Of a DNA stretch of 64,000 nt, positions 27,792-35,669 are shown piece by piece. Below the pieces are notes generated by a model, which saw only the letters and a list, made by a program, of their open reading frames with translations, ran no database searches and had not been told where the DNA came from. Source of the DNA: Flammeovirgaceae bacterium (GTDB lineage: Bacteria > Bacteroidota > Bacteroidia > Cytophagales > Cyclobacteriaceae); contig JAIYCV010000024.1 of NCBI GenBank assembly GCA_027487845.1, positions 1-64,000 of the forward strand, read 5' to 3'. Positions within the stretch are counted from its first letter, which is position 1. Every line of letters starts with the position of its first letter. Position numbers and translations under genes: made by a program.

Positions 27792-28622
27792 ATGGTACAA
27801 TTGAAAAATATCAGCTTGCTAATCGTGTTGTTAACAGTCGCTGCTTTGCCCGCGATGGCACAGACCATCTCCGCAGCAGACTCCACCGGACTACCGGGCG
27901 ATAACTTTAGTCTGGAAGGAGCGCTGGAGTTATTTAAGAAGTCTGCCTCACCAGAAGAATTTGAAAAGCACCTCAATGAAGAAGACAGTCAGGTAAACAA
28001 CCTGGATCTAAATGGTGATGGGGAAACGGATTATGTAAAAGTAATTGACCAGACAATGAAAGGCGTCCACGCTTTTGTTTTGCAAGTGGCCGTTTCGGAA
28101 ACAGAAAACCAAGACATCGCAGTCATTGAGTTGGAGAAGAAGGGCAAGGAAAAGGTTGTAGCTCAGATTGTAGGCGATGAAGATATGTATGGTGAACAAA
28201 CCATTGTAGAGCCGACAGAACAGGTGCCGCCTAACGCAGATACCAGCCAAACTCAGGTGGTGGTGAATGTGTGGACGTGGCCCAGTGTGCGTTATGTGTA
28301 TACGCCTGGGTATCGTGTTTGGGTATCTCCCTATCGCTGGAGAGTATATCCCGGCTGGTGGAGGCCTTGGCGCCCGATTCGGCACCCAATTTTTTATACG
28401 TATCGTGCACCTTACCGAAATCGCTACGTGGTTGTTTCCACGCACCGCGTAGTGCGCGCGCATGGCCTGTATGCCCCTCATCGCGCCACTTCAGTTGCAA
28501 TACATACAAGATATGGTGTGGCAGGATCACATTATCGCACCACACGTACTGTGAGAGTTCATAACGGAGCGAAACGCGGAAGAACAACTAAAACTATGAG
28601 AACGGGTCGGAGGAAGCATTAG
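27792..28622 (+). CDS. Secreted W/R/Y-rich protein, unknown function
   Basis: 276 residues. Signal peptide (LLIVLLTVAALPAMAQ). An N-terminal half includes a calcium-loop-like DLNGDGETDYVKVIDQ and the acidic segment VSETENQDIAVIELEKKGKEK. The C-terminal half is strongly basic and aromatic: WTWPSVRYVYTPGYRVWVSPYRW, then Arg/His-rich up to GRRKH. Similar two-part proteins are common and uncharacterised in Bacteroidota. It is probably periplasmic or surface-bound, and the basic tail may bind polyanions. It lies between two copies of a 200-bp repeat. Confidence 0.75.
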   Translation: MVQLKNISLLIVLLTVAALPAMAQTISAADSTGLPGDNFSLEGALELFKKSASPEEFEKHLNEEDSQVNNLDLNGDGETDYVKVIDQTMKGVHAFVLQVAVSETENQDIAVIELEKKGKEKVVAQIVGDEDMYGEQTIVEPTEQVPPNADTSQTQVVVNVWTWPSVRYVYTPGYRVWVSPYRWRVYPGWWRPWRPIRHPIFYTYRAPYRNRYVVVSTHRVVRAHGLYAPHRATSVAIHTRYGVAGSHYRTTRTVRVHNGAKRGRTTKTMRTGRRKH

Positions 28623-28650
28623 CCTGTTTGCGTGCGTCCGCGCTTTGCCT

Positions 28651-28667
28651 TTGGTGTTCTTCACCAA
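28651..28667. repeat. Solo REP palindrome 4
   Basis: TTGGTGTTCTTCACCAA followed by the same downstream leader (CAAACATGATAC, then GTTTTCATTATTTT) that precedes the transposase, but with no transposase. A non-autonomous copy 2.6 kb from the RAYT gene. Confidence 0.75.
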
Positions 28668-28772
28668 CAAACATGATACTATAGATAACAGTGTTTTCAT
28701 TATTTTTTCGCCCTGTGAGGTGTTATCCACCTCACAGCCACTAAACTCCAAACTTTCGAGCGTCTGCCCCTA

Positions 28773-28982
28773 CTGGTCTGAGCGTCCGCTCATGTTCAGT
28801 CAAGTTAATTTAGTTGTCTATGGGCAGAAAACACAAATTTCACGATCAAAGCAAATTGTATTTTTCTAACTTTTTTAGCAATCAATTACGATTAGAAAAG
28901 ATAAGGTGGAATTGATTTATCTGGATTATGTGTTACAAGCGGACGCTTGTAACATTATAGGTCTTAGCGACCGCTAAGACCA
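28773..28982. repeat. Approx. 200-bp flanking repeat, right copy
   Basis: Second copy of the 27481 repeat. It ends in a strong palindrome, GGTCTTAGCG-AC-CGCTAAGACC, and contains CAAGCGGACGCTTG. With the solo REP it fills the 28623-29115 gap. Confidence 0.6.
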
Positions 28983-29115
28983 GCGACAGGAGTTTTGCAA
29001 GTAGTTGACATTCCATTCGTTCGGTTTTCATTCTCTTCATTATCAATCAGAAAACAAGGTTTTTATACTATTTTAAAAAATCTTGCTTATCTTGGGATCA
29101 ACACGAATGGACTAA

Positions 29116-29589
29116 ATGAAACTTGTTCTCTTACACGTTTTTATACTTTTATCTTTTATTGCCAACGGCCAAGCCGACTCCACCAATATCTACTATCAGG
29201 CAATACTACGCTACAACAACTACCTTCAAGAAATCAATTCCGATGATAAAGAAATCTTTATCGAGAAAAATCAGGAGGTAACGGAGATGCTCCCATCGCA
29301 AATAGGAAATCGAAAAATTGTTCTGTTAACCTTAGCAAATTCAACAGAACATCACAAAAGAAACCAGAACATGATCAAATACATTAAGATCTATCCCGGT
29401 AAAATACAGGACGACAAAGTCGATATTAGGCTAATGCCCCACTACAGCCAATACCAGGGCAAGAAAAATGGTTTTGCTGTCGCCATTTCCGATCACCTAA
29501 CCATTCATTTTCAATTTGATTGTACTACCCGAAGATTTAAGTATTTGAATACTTCTGGAACAATGCCGTTGGATCTTTATAAAAAATAA
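29116..29589 (+). CDS. Secreted protein of unknown function
   Basis: 157 residues with a signal peptide (MKLVLLHVFILLSFIANGQA). The mature part begins with a Tyr-rich helix (IYYQAILRYNNYLQEI), then beta-like segments (KIVLLTLANSTEH, FAVAISDHLTIHFQFDC). No recognised family. It precedes a GIN-domain protein by 57 nt on the same strand, and a shared transcript is possible. Confidence 0.65.
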   Translation: MKLVLLHVFILLSFIANGQADSTNIYYQAILRYNNYLQEINSDDKEIFIEKNQEVTEMLPSQIGNRKIVLLTLANSTEHHKRNQNMIKYIKIYPGKIQDDKVDIRLMPHYSQYQGKKNGFAVAISDHLTIHFQFDCTTRRFKYLNTSGTMPLDLYKK

Positions 29590-29646
29590 TTTCTTCCGCT
29601 AGGGGTATCTCGTTTTCTGATTGTCATTTAAGAAACAACCAGAAAA

Positions 29647-30363
29647 ATGAAAACAATTTCAACATTTATCCTATGCATTTTAATGTTTGCGACCACCTCG
29701 CAAGCTCAAGAAGAATACCCCCTTGGCCGTTTTAGTAAAATAGTAGCCTCTCCCCATATTAATGTGTTCCTAAAGAAGGGAGAAAAAGAATCGATCAAGC
29801 TAGTCTATTCAAATGTAGCGCCTGAGAAAATGAATGTGGTGCTGCATGGCAATCGCTTAAGTCTTTTTCTTGATGGCGCCAGAATCATTGAAAAGAACAG
29901 GTACACAAATCGGTTGTACAACGATGTGACTGTTACCGCCTATGTTACCTATGTAGAGCTAACGGCAGTGGAGATGAGAGGAGAAGAAGAGTTATATTCG
30001 GAGGATACCATCAGGGCAAAAAAGTTCAAGTTGCGGGCTTACGGAGAAAGTGAAATAAGGCTGGCTGGTGTTGATGCCAAGAAATTTAAAACTTCGCTTT
30101 ACGGGGAAAATATTCTGAAAATTAAAGGTGGCTTTGCCAACCACCAAGTGTATCGCCTATTTGGTGAAAACAAAATAGATACAAGAGGTATGAGAAGCAC
30201 TAGCGCATCGGCCAGAATCTACGGAGAAGGGAGAATTACACTAAATGCAGCCAAGCAAGTTATGATCAACGCCTTCGGTGAACCGCAGATAAATATTGAG
30301 GGAAATGCCTACGTAGCGAAAGGTATTGTAATTGGCAGAGTCGACATAAATCACAAGCTATAG
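29647..30363 (+). CDS. GIN-domain (DUF2807) secreted protein
   Basis: 238 residues. Signal peptide ends at TSQAQ. The rest fits the head-GIN beta-solenoid: it opens with FSKIVASPHINVFLKKGEKESIKL and continues with regular strand repeats built on LRAYGESEIRLAG, LYGENILKIKGG and IYGEGRITLNA. Known: GIN domains are common adhesin-like beta-helices of Bacteroidota, with no enzymatic role established. It is followed by a strong terminator. Confidence 0.85.
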   Translation: MKTISTFILCILMFATTSQAQEEYPLGRFSKIVASPHINVFLKKGEKESIKLVYSNVAPEKMNVVLHGNRLSLFLDGARIIEKNRYTNRLYNDVTVTAYVTYVELTAVEMRGEEELYSEDTIRAKKFKLRAYGESEIRLAGVDAKKFKTSLYGENILKIKGGFANHQVYRLFGENKIDTRGMRSTSASARIYGEGRITLNAAKQVMINAFGEPQINIEGNAYVAKGIVIGRVDINHKL

Positions 30364-30385
30364 CATTATTTAATCTTATAATTAC

Positions 30386-30418
30386 CAGCCTCAGCTCCTT
30401 TCTGAGGCTGTTTTTTTT
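30386..30418 (+). terminator. Rho-independent terminator
   Basis: CAGCCTCAG, 7-nt loop, CTGAGGCTG, then eight T. It closes the transcript of the GIN-domain gene. Confidence 0.9.
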
Positions 30419-30497
30419 AATAAGTACCGGCTCCTTTCCCTATAAAAGGTTTACAAAAGAAAATCTTTATCATTGTAACCTCTAATGAAATAAACTT

Positions 30498-31250
30498 TTG
30501 ATAGAACTCTTGTCATTTAAGCTGTTCGCTCAAGATCTTGCTATTATTGGCCTTGTCGCCTTGTGCATAGGCATGGCAAAAACAGGGGTGCATGGGGCGG
30601 GAATGATTGCGGTGCCACTCCTAGCGACTGTGTTTGGCGGGAAACTTTCTAGCGGAGTACTGCTGCCGATGCTTGTTTTTGCCGATTTAATTGGTGTGAG
30701 ATATTACAATCAGCATGCCTCTTGGAAGCATTTGAAAATTCTGTTTCCTTGGGCCGCTGTTGGCGTGCTGGCAGGAACACTTGCCGGAGCTTATATAGAT
30801 GATAAAATATTTAAAATGATTATGGCCACAATCATTTTTTTGAGCGTGGGCATCATGATTTGGCTTGAGCAAGGCGGCAAAGAAAAAATCCCAAACAGTA
30901 AAGTGTTTGCCGCGACAACGGGTATAGCAGGGGGCTTTACTAGCATGGTGGGAAACTTGGCCGGATCGGTGATGGCCATTTACTTATTGGCCATGCGGTT
31001 TCCAAAAAATGCTTACATCGGCACCACAGCTTGGTTTTTTCTAGTGACAAATTGGTTTAAAGTACCATTTCATCTATTTGTTTGGCATACGGTTTCATTA
31101 GACACTGTATTACTGGATATGCTCGCAATTCCAATGATTGGGCTGGGGGCTTACTTAGGCATCATAATAGTAAAGCGCATACCCGACAGGTGGTATAGAT
31201 GGTTTATAATAGCATCCACGTTGGTGGCGGCACTATTTATGATTGTTTAA
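30498..31250 (+). CDS. TauE/SafE-family anion exporter/permease
   Basis: 250 residues, about eight TM helices. Family features are the N-terminal GLVALCIGMAKTGVHGAGMIAVPLLA and the internal second half GIAGGFTSMVGNLAGSVMAIYLLAMRFPK. The frame opens at a TTG (30498); the first ATG (about residue 28) would remove TM1, so TTG is preferred. Known: the family moves sulfite, sulfoacetate or related organosulfur anions. The substrate here is unproven. A broken relative lies at 32400-32553. Confidence 0.88.
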   Translation: MIELLSFKLFAQDLAIIGLVALCIGMAKTGVHGAGMIAVPLLATVFGGKLSSGVLLPMLVFADLIGVRYYNQHASWKHLKILFPWAAVGVLAGTLAGAYIDDKIFKMIMATIIFLSVGIMIWLEQGGKEKIPNSKVFAATTGIAGGFTSMVGNLAGSVMAIYLLAMRFPKNAYIGTTAWFFLVTNWFKVPFHLFVWHTVSLDTVLLDMLAIPMIGLGAYLGIIIVKRIPDRWYRWFIIASTLVAALFMIV

Positions 31251-31255
31251 AACGC

Positions 31256-31453
31256 CTATCTCTTTAACATCTTAAAAGGAAAAAAAAGGATAGCACCTAT
31301 AAATTTGAAAACAAGTTCCAACGAAAACCCTATGATTCGAAATGGCAGCAATAGCAACCAAATTAATGGGAGCAAGAAAATGAGAACTAGTGCGAAAGGC
31401 CAGCAAAGGGCAAATAGTATACACCAAAGAAGAATCGCTACAATTGATCGCAT
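31256..31453 (-). CDS. Small hydrophobic membrane protein
   Basis: 65 residues, almost entirely hydrophobic with two or three TM segments (VAILLWCILFALCWPFALVLIFLL, then IWLLLLPFRIIGF) and a basic C-terminus (PFKMLKR). It is convergent with the permease gene, with a 5-bp gap. Function unknown; the hydrophobic composition with positively charged ends argues for a real membrane protein. Confidence 0.6.
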   Translation of the reverse strand: MRSIVAILLWCILFALCWPFALVLIFLLPLIWLLLLPFRIIGFSLELVFKFIGAILFFPFKMLKR

Positions 31454-31584
31454 AAAAAAGCTGTTGGTTTTTTGACTTGCAAAACCATTGCCAACCCACG
31501 AAAGCCCGATTTAAGACCTACAGAGCGTATTACAATTCACAAGCCATCGAAAACGTACGATCCACTGCGCGGTTATGTACACGC

Positions 31585-32352
31585 TCACAGTTTTATTAGC
31601 GGCTTCCCCAAAAGCGCCTGAATAAAAACGAGTGAAGTAATCACAAAGTAAACGAAGCTTATCACCATGACTACTTTTACATTTCTTACGAAAAAATAAG
31701 AAAGCAACGGTAACAACTGCAACGCATGCATGCCAATAAAATGTGCTATTCGAAGATCTCCAGCCCTAACACTCCAGTTAGTGAGCGGCAAACCGACTCC
31801 CCCATCGGGTGCACCAATTGTGTGCGAAAGCTTAGCGCCCATCATACCGCCTTCAAAGGCAAAAACAACAAAAAATAAGATGCCGAGCCGAATACCCCAA
31901 ACATAAGAAAGCGTCAAATCGGGGAAATCATTGACAAAAAACAAATAACCGATGTAGGCGGTCCATAAAGTAAAAATAGAAATAGCTAAACCCATAAGAC
32001 TAAACATAGTGCCGTTAAATGCACTTGAGATATTGAAATGCGATAGCTGACCTTGAGCGGCTCTCAACGTAATGTAAAAAACTTCAAAGCTTAACATCAA
32101 TATCAACACCCAGCTATAAATTTTTACAGGAATCGGCTGGTTGAGGTAACTCATGTACCATGCCATTGACCAAGTAACTGCTACCGTAGATAAAAAGAAT
32201 TTCAGCGGTTTAACAAAAGCATTGATACCTAAAACTTCGGTGGTTGTGGTTTGAATTAAGAGCAGGCATGCAAGCGCACCGATAACATTTATCCAACCAA
32301 ACCAAAAAAGCAGTTCGTTTCTATTTTGGAGTTCAAGAAAAAAGTTTTTCAT
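31585..32352 (-). CDS. Seven-TM membrane protein of unknown function
   Basis: 255 residues with about seven TM helices. Noticeable conserved-looking loops: VKPLKFFLSTVAVTWSMAWYM and the polar motif HTIGAPDGGVGLPLTNWS.R.GDLRIAHFIGMHALQ, with several His and Asp next to membrane helices. Such polar residues could bind a metal or haem, but no family name is certain to me. Transcribed alone on the minus strand. Confidence 0.75.
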   Translation of the reverse strand: MKNFFLELQNRNELLFWFGWINVIGALACLLLIQTTTTEVLGINAFVKPLKFFLSTVAVTWSMAWYMSYLNQPIPVKIYSWVLILMLSFEVFYITLRAAQGQLSHFNISSAFNGTMFSLMGLAISIFTLWTAYIGYLFFVNDFPDLTLSYVWGIRLGILFFVVFAFEGGMMGAKLSHTIGAPDGGVGLPLTNWSVRAGDLRIAHFIGMHALQLLPLLSYFFVRNVKVVMVISFVYFVITSLVFIQALLGKPLIKL

Positions 32353-32399
32353 CAGCGGTTTGTAACATTAATTTGTCAAGCTAATAAAAAACTTCAGAA

Positions 32400-32553
32400 T
32401 TAAAGCAATTTGATCAATATGCGCAGGCTCCAAGCGATCACCAATGTTCCTGATAATATATAAGCTGTCTTTTTAGGTAATCTGCCGGCAAGTTTAGCGG
32501 CCAACGGTGCAGCTAAAGTTCCGCCTATTATTAACGCTACAAGTCTACCTTGG
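32400..32553 (-). pseudogene. C-terminal remnant of a TauE/SafE permease
   Basis: The minus strand encodes about 50 codons ending at a TAA at 32400: GRLVALIIGGTLAAPLAAK, LAGRLPKKTAYILSG, TLVIAWSLRILIKLL. This is the last TM pair of TauE/SafE proteins, with no upstream part. The 3' end of dedA runs directly into it, sharing a few bases in another frame. A deletion has joined dedA to the remains of a second permease gene. Confidence 0.75.
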
Positions 32554-33114
32554 ATTTTTCAACAGAAGTTTTTTGGAAAAATGATTTATTAATACTGCTA
32601 ACAACAAGCCAAAACTGGCGAATCCGATGGCAATGAAAACTAGTTGCTCTTTAAAGAAAGAGGAATCCAACTCAAAGTAATATCCAACAAAATAGCCTAT
32701 GGAACTTACAAACGTAGCCCAAACTAGACCTGACAACGAGCTAAAGAACAAAAATTGAACTGCCGTAATGTTGGTCATGCCGATCATGAGCGGAATTACA
32801 ATTCGAAAACCATATAGAAACCGATAGCTGAGCAAAAGTTGTATGCGATTACTTTGGAAGAAAAGGTTTACGGGTGCAAGTTTTTCTTTTAAGGATGGCC
32901 TCCTATCTACAAAATAGCGTCCGTTAATTCTACCGATCAGAAAGTATAGCCAGTCGCTTAGAAACGAACCTAAAAAGCCAAAAAAAACCACATAAAAGAA
33001 TACGGTGGCGCCCGAACTAGAAAGTGCCGAAGCGACTAACAACGAGGTCTCTCCTTCAAAGAAAGTACCAACCAATAAGGCCAAATAGCCTATTTTATGT
33101 ATGAAGTCTTCCAT
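32545..33114 (-). CDS. DedA-family membrane protein
   Basis: 189 residues. It contains the SNARE-associated/VTT domain with the DedA patterns FEGETSLLVASAL, GSFLSDWLYFLIGRINGRYFVD and the motif YRFLYGFRIVIPLMIGMT. Known: DedA/VTT proteins act in undecaprenyl-phosphate or phospholipid flipping and envelope homeostasis. The C-terminus (KKLLLKNPR) is possibly altered, since the gene ends within a permease remnant. Confidence 0.88.
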   Translation of the reverse strand: MEDFIHKIGYLALLVGTFFEGETSLLVASALSSSGATVFFYVVFFGFLGSFLSDWLYFLIGRINGRYFVDRRPSLKEKLAPVNLFFQSNRIQLLLSYRFLYGFRIVIPLMIGMTNITAVQFLFFSSLSGLVWATFVSSIGYFVGYYFELDSSFFKEQLVFIAIGFASFGLLLAVLINHFSKKLLLKNPR

Positions 33115-33472
33115 TCAACTAATTGTTCCGCAAGGTAAAAATTCAAAAAGCACCCTCTAATGCTGCGGTATTACCAAATCATTTTCTTTTAAAATCGCCA
33201 AAGAAATAGTATTAAAATCAATTATTTATCCTTTAATTTTGCGGTTGATAATGAAAAAAGCTGTTCATACAATTGAAGTAGTTGGTGTCCAAACCAATTT
33301 CTGCCCCGCAGGGGGAATTGCTATGCCTTACTCCCAGACTTGGTCTGTTCTTTTTGCCACCGCTTCTAGTGCAATTGGAAGCTTCCGAAGGCAGATTCGG
33401 ATTTGATACTAACGCATCGCGTTGTGTCTTTTCATCTCAAAACAATAATCACCTTTTAATTCATTTAAAGAA
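33115..33472 (+). other. Upstream region and 5' leader of the arginine operon
   Basis: Contains the TAATTTTG -7 box (33234-33241) and about 225 nt of leader before the first arg gene. Within the leader are short inverted repeats (GGAAGCTTCC; CCGAA-6 nt-TTCGG) but no known riboswitch is evident. A 51-codon open frame begins at 33251 but is not convincing as a gene. Confidence 0.4.
33234..33241 (+). promoter_or_regulatory. -7 box TAATTTTG of the arginine operon
   Basis: Exact TAnnTTTG match upstream of the operon's first gene and downstream of the divergent dedA start. A clear -33 TTTG is lacking. Confidence 0.4.
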
Positions 33473-34204
33473 TTGGATACCTCATCTATAATCGTTCGAG
33501 TGGCTACCACCAACGACAAGCACTATTCAGAGACCATTACAACAGAAATGGAAGAATCTGCAAAAGCACGCGGCACTGGCATTGCCAAACGCTCACCGCT
33601 CTACATTGAGCAAAAAATGGAAGAAGGAAAGGCAATTATCGCTCTTACAACCGAAGGCACGTGGGTTGGTTTTTGCTACATTGAAGTGTGGGAACAATCT
33701 GAATACGTTGCCAACTCAGGTCTTATCGTTTCACCAGCGTTTCGCAAAACAGGTGTTGCCACTGAAATCAAAAAGAAAATTTTCGAACTCTCCAGAAAAA
33801 AATATCCAGAATCAAAAATCTTTGGGTTGACTACCGGATTGGCCGTGATGAAGATTAACTCTGATTTAGGGTACGAACCGGTAACCTATTCTGAACTGAC
33901 CAACGATGAAGCGTTCTGGAAAGGATGTCAAAGTTGTGTAAACTTCGATATTTTAACCAGTAAAAATCGGAAAAACTGTTTGTGTACAGCAATGCTTTTC
34001 GATCCGGCAGAAGCAGCTAAAAAAGCAATCGAAGCCAAGCCTCTTCCCGAAGTAAAGAAAAATGAAGGCTTTCGCGACAAGGTAAATGTATTTGACCGGT
34101 TGGTGAGATTGAAACAATATGTTTGGCTTAAAGGGTGGAAGAAGAAAGACGAGGAGGGTAATGCAAAAAAGAATTCTATTCTTAGTCTGTTTTTCTTCTG
34201 GTAA
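33473..34204 (+). CDS. GNAT N-acetyltransferase at the head of the arginine operon
   Basis: 243 residues from a TTG start (MDTSSIIVRVATTNDKHY). GNAT fold motifs: motif A as LIVSPAFRKTGVATEIKKKIFEL, then FGLTTGLAVMKINSDLGYEPV. A Cys-rich stretch (GCQSCVNFD...CLCTAM) follows. Its position ahead of argG-argC-argD-argF'-argB-argE-argH suggests that it makes the first intermediate, acylated glutamate, in place of a classical ArgA/ArgJ. Substrate assignment is from context. No other ATG fits the start of the fold. Confidence 0.75.
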   Translation: MDTSSIIVRVATTNDKHYSETITTEMEESAKARGTGIAKRSPLYIEQKMEEGKAIIALTTEGTWVGFCYIEVWEQSEYVANSGLIVSPAFRKTGVATEIKKKIFELSRKKYPESKIFGLTTGLAVMKINSDLGYEPVTYSELTNDEAFWKGCQSCVNFDILTSKNRKNCLCTAMLFDPAEAAKKAIEAKPLPEVKKNEGFRDKVNVFDRLVRLKQYVWLKGWKKKDEEGNAKKNSILSLFFFW

Positions 34205-34297
34205 GTAAAAACCCAATCGCCATTAAAGTAGGCAACACATAACAGTATAATTATCAGCAAGCGATTCAATGATATTTCAAAAAATAAAATTAATAAT

Positions 34298-34443
34298 ACA
34301 TGAAATGGCCATTAAGATGCTCGATACCTCACGAAATTTTAATAAGGCCATTCCATGTGACAACCAAAAAAAATTACTAACACATGAAATCGCCATTAAG
34401 ATGCTCCAAACCCAACAGCATGATAATCTCAGCGATTCCATGT
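34298..34443 (+). repeat. Tandem 84-bp structured leader repeat upstream of argG
   Basis: Two units at 84-bp spacing, each with an inverted pair. Unit 1: ACATGAAATGGCC (34298-34310) and GGCCATTCCATGT (34346-34358). Unit 2: ACATGAAATCGCC (34382-34394) and GCGATTCCATGT (34432-34443). The stem changes GGCC/GGCC to CGC/GCG together, that is, with compensation. A partial right arm (GCGATTCAATG) lies at 34261. Each unit also carries a short frame: 34300-34380 (26 codons) and 34384-34452 (22 codons). Confidence 0.65.
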
Positions 34444-34469
34444 GGCAACTAAAAAACAAAAATTAACAC

Positions 34470-35669
34470 ATGAATAAAAAAGTTGTATTGGCATTTAGCG
34501 GAGGGTTAGATACTTCCTATTGCGCTATTTATTTATCGCAAGACCGTGGGTACGAAGTCCATACCATCACAATAAATACAGGAGGTTTCTCCGCAACCGA
34601 GATTTCGGAAATCGAAAAAAGAGCGTTGAGCTTGGGGGTAGCCTCTCATAAAACGGTTGATGAGACTAAAAATTACTACGACAAAGTGATAAAGTTTCTT
34701 GTGTTCGGTAATGTCTTAAAAAACGGAACCTATCCACTGAGCGTAAGTGCTGAGCGTATGTCGCAGGCGTTGGCTGCAGCCACTTATGCACAAGAAATTA
34801 AAGCACATGCTGTAGCGCATGGTAGCACTGGTGCGGGCAATGACCAAGTGCGCTTTGATATGATCATTAACATTCTTGCACCGGGTGCAGAAATAATTAC
34901 ACCTATTCGTGATCTTAAATTAAGTCGGGAAGCCGAAATTGACTATTTGAAATCAAAAGGAATAATTTTCAATTTCGAAAAAGCAACTTATTCCATTAAT
35001 AAAGGAATTTGGGGAACGTCCGTTGGCGGAAAAGAAACATTGAATTCGCTGGGCATGTTGCCCGAGGCTGCGTGGCCTACACAGGTTACAAAGCAGGCGA
35101 GTGAAGAAGTGAAACTTAGTTTTGACAAAGGAGAATTGGCAGGTGTAAATGAGTTGAAATTTTCCCATCCAACAGAAGCAATTCAACACCTCCAGGCCAT
35201 TGCAGGGCCTTACGGAATTGGAAGAGATATACATGTGGGCGATACCATTATCGGCATAAAAGGAAGAGTAGGTTTTGAAGCAGCAGCACCCGTGTTAATT
35301 ATTAAAGCACACCATGCCCTAGAGAAACATACACTTACCAAATGGCAATTAAGTTGGAAAGATCAACTCGCACAGTTCTATGGCAATTGGCTGCACGAAG
35401 GTCAGTATCTTGACCCCACCATGCGCGATATTGAAGCTTATCTGACAAGTTCACAACAGCATGTTACGGGCGAAGTGTACATCACCTTGTATCCCTATCG
35501 TTTTCAAATCAACGGCATTCAATCTAAATACGATTTAATGTCTTCTAAGTTTGGAAAGTATGGCGAGATGAACTTGGGATGGACAGGTGAAGATGTGAGA
35601 GGTTTCTCAAAAATATTTGGAAATCAAACTATGATCTACCACCAAGTGTCAGAAACCGCGAAGCAATGA
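34470..35669 (+). CDS. argG: Argininosuccinate synthase
   Basis: 399 residues. The ATP-pyrophosphatase P-loop AFSGGLDTSYCAIYL starts at residue 8. The family motif HGSTGAGNDQVRFD and the downstream segments TPIRDLKLSREAEIDYLKSKG and NKGIWGTSVGG are present. It joins citrulline and aspartate using ATP, giving argininosuccinate, in the cytosol. The start is set by the ATG right after the structured tandem repeat. The stop overlaps the argC start (ATGA). Confidence 0.95.
   Translation: MNKKVVLAFSGGLDTSYCAIYLSQDRGYEVHTITINTGGFSATEISEIEKRALSLGVASHKTVDETKNYYDKVIKFLVFGNVLKNGTYPLSVSAERMSQALAAATYAQEIKAHAVAHGSTGAGNDQVRFDMIINILAPGAEIITPIRDLKLSREAEIDYLKSKGIIFNFEKATYSINKGIWGTSVGGKETLNSLGMLPEAAWPTQVTKQASEEVKLSFDKGELAGVNELKFSHPTEAIQHLQAIAGPYGIGRDIHVGDTIIGIKGRVGFEAAAPVLIIKAHHALEKHTLTKWQLSWKDQLAQFYGNWLHEGQYLDPTMRDIEAYLTSSQQHVTGEVYITLYPYRFQINGIQSKYDLMSSKFGKYGEMNLGWTGEDVRGFSKIFGNQTMIYHQVSETAKQ

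Noticed and set aside
28008-28587. Several long frames overlapping the W/R/Y-rich gene
   Set aside because: They are shadows of the biased codons of the 27792 gene, which alone has a signal peptide and a coherent protein.
33251-33406. 51-codon frame in the arg operon leader
   Set aside because: The start lies only 9 bp after the -7 box and the peptide has no recognisable features; more likely untranslated leader.
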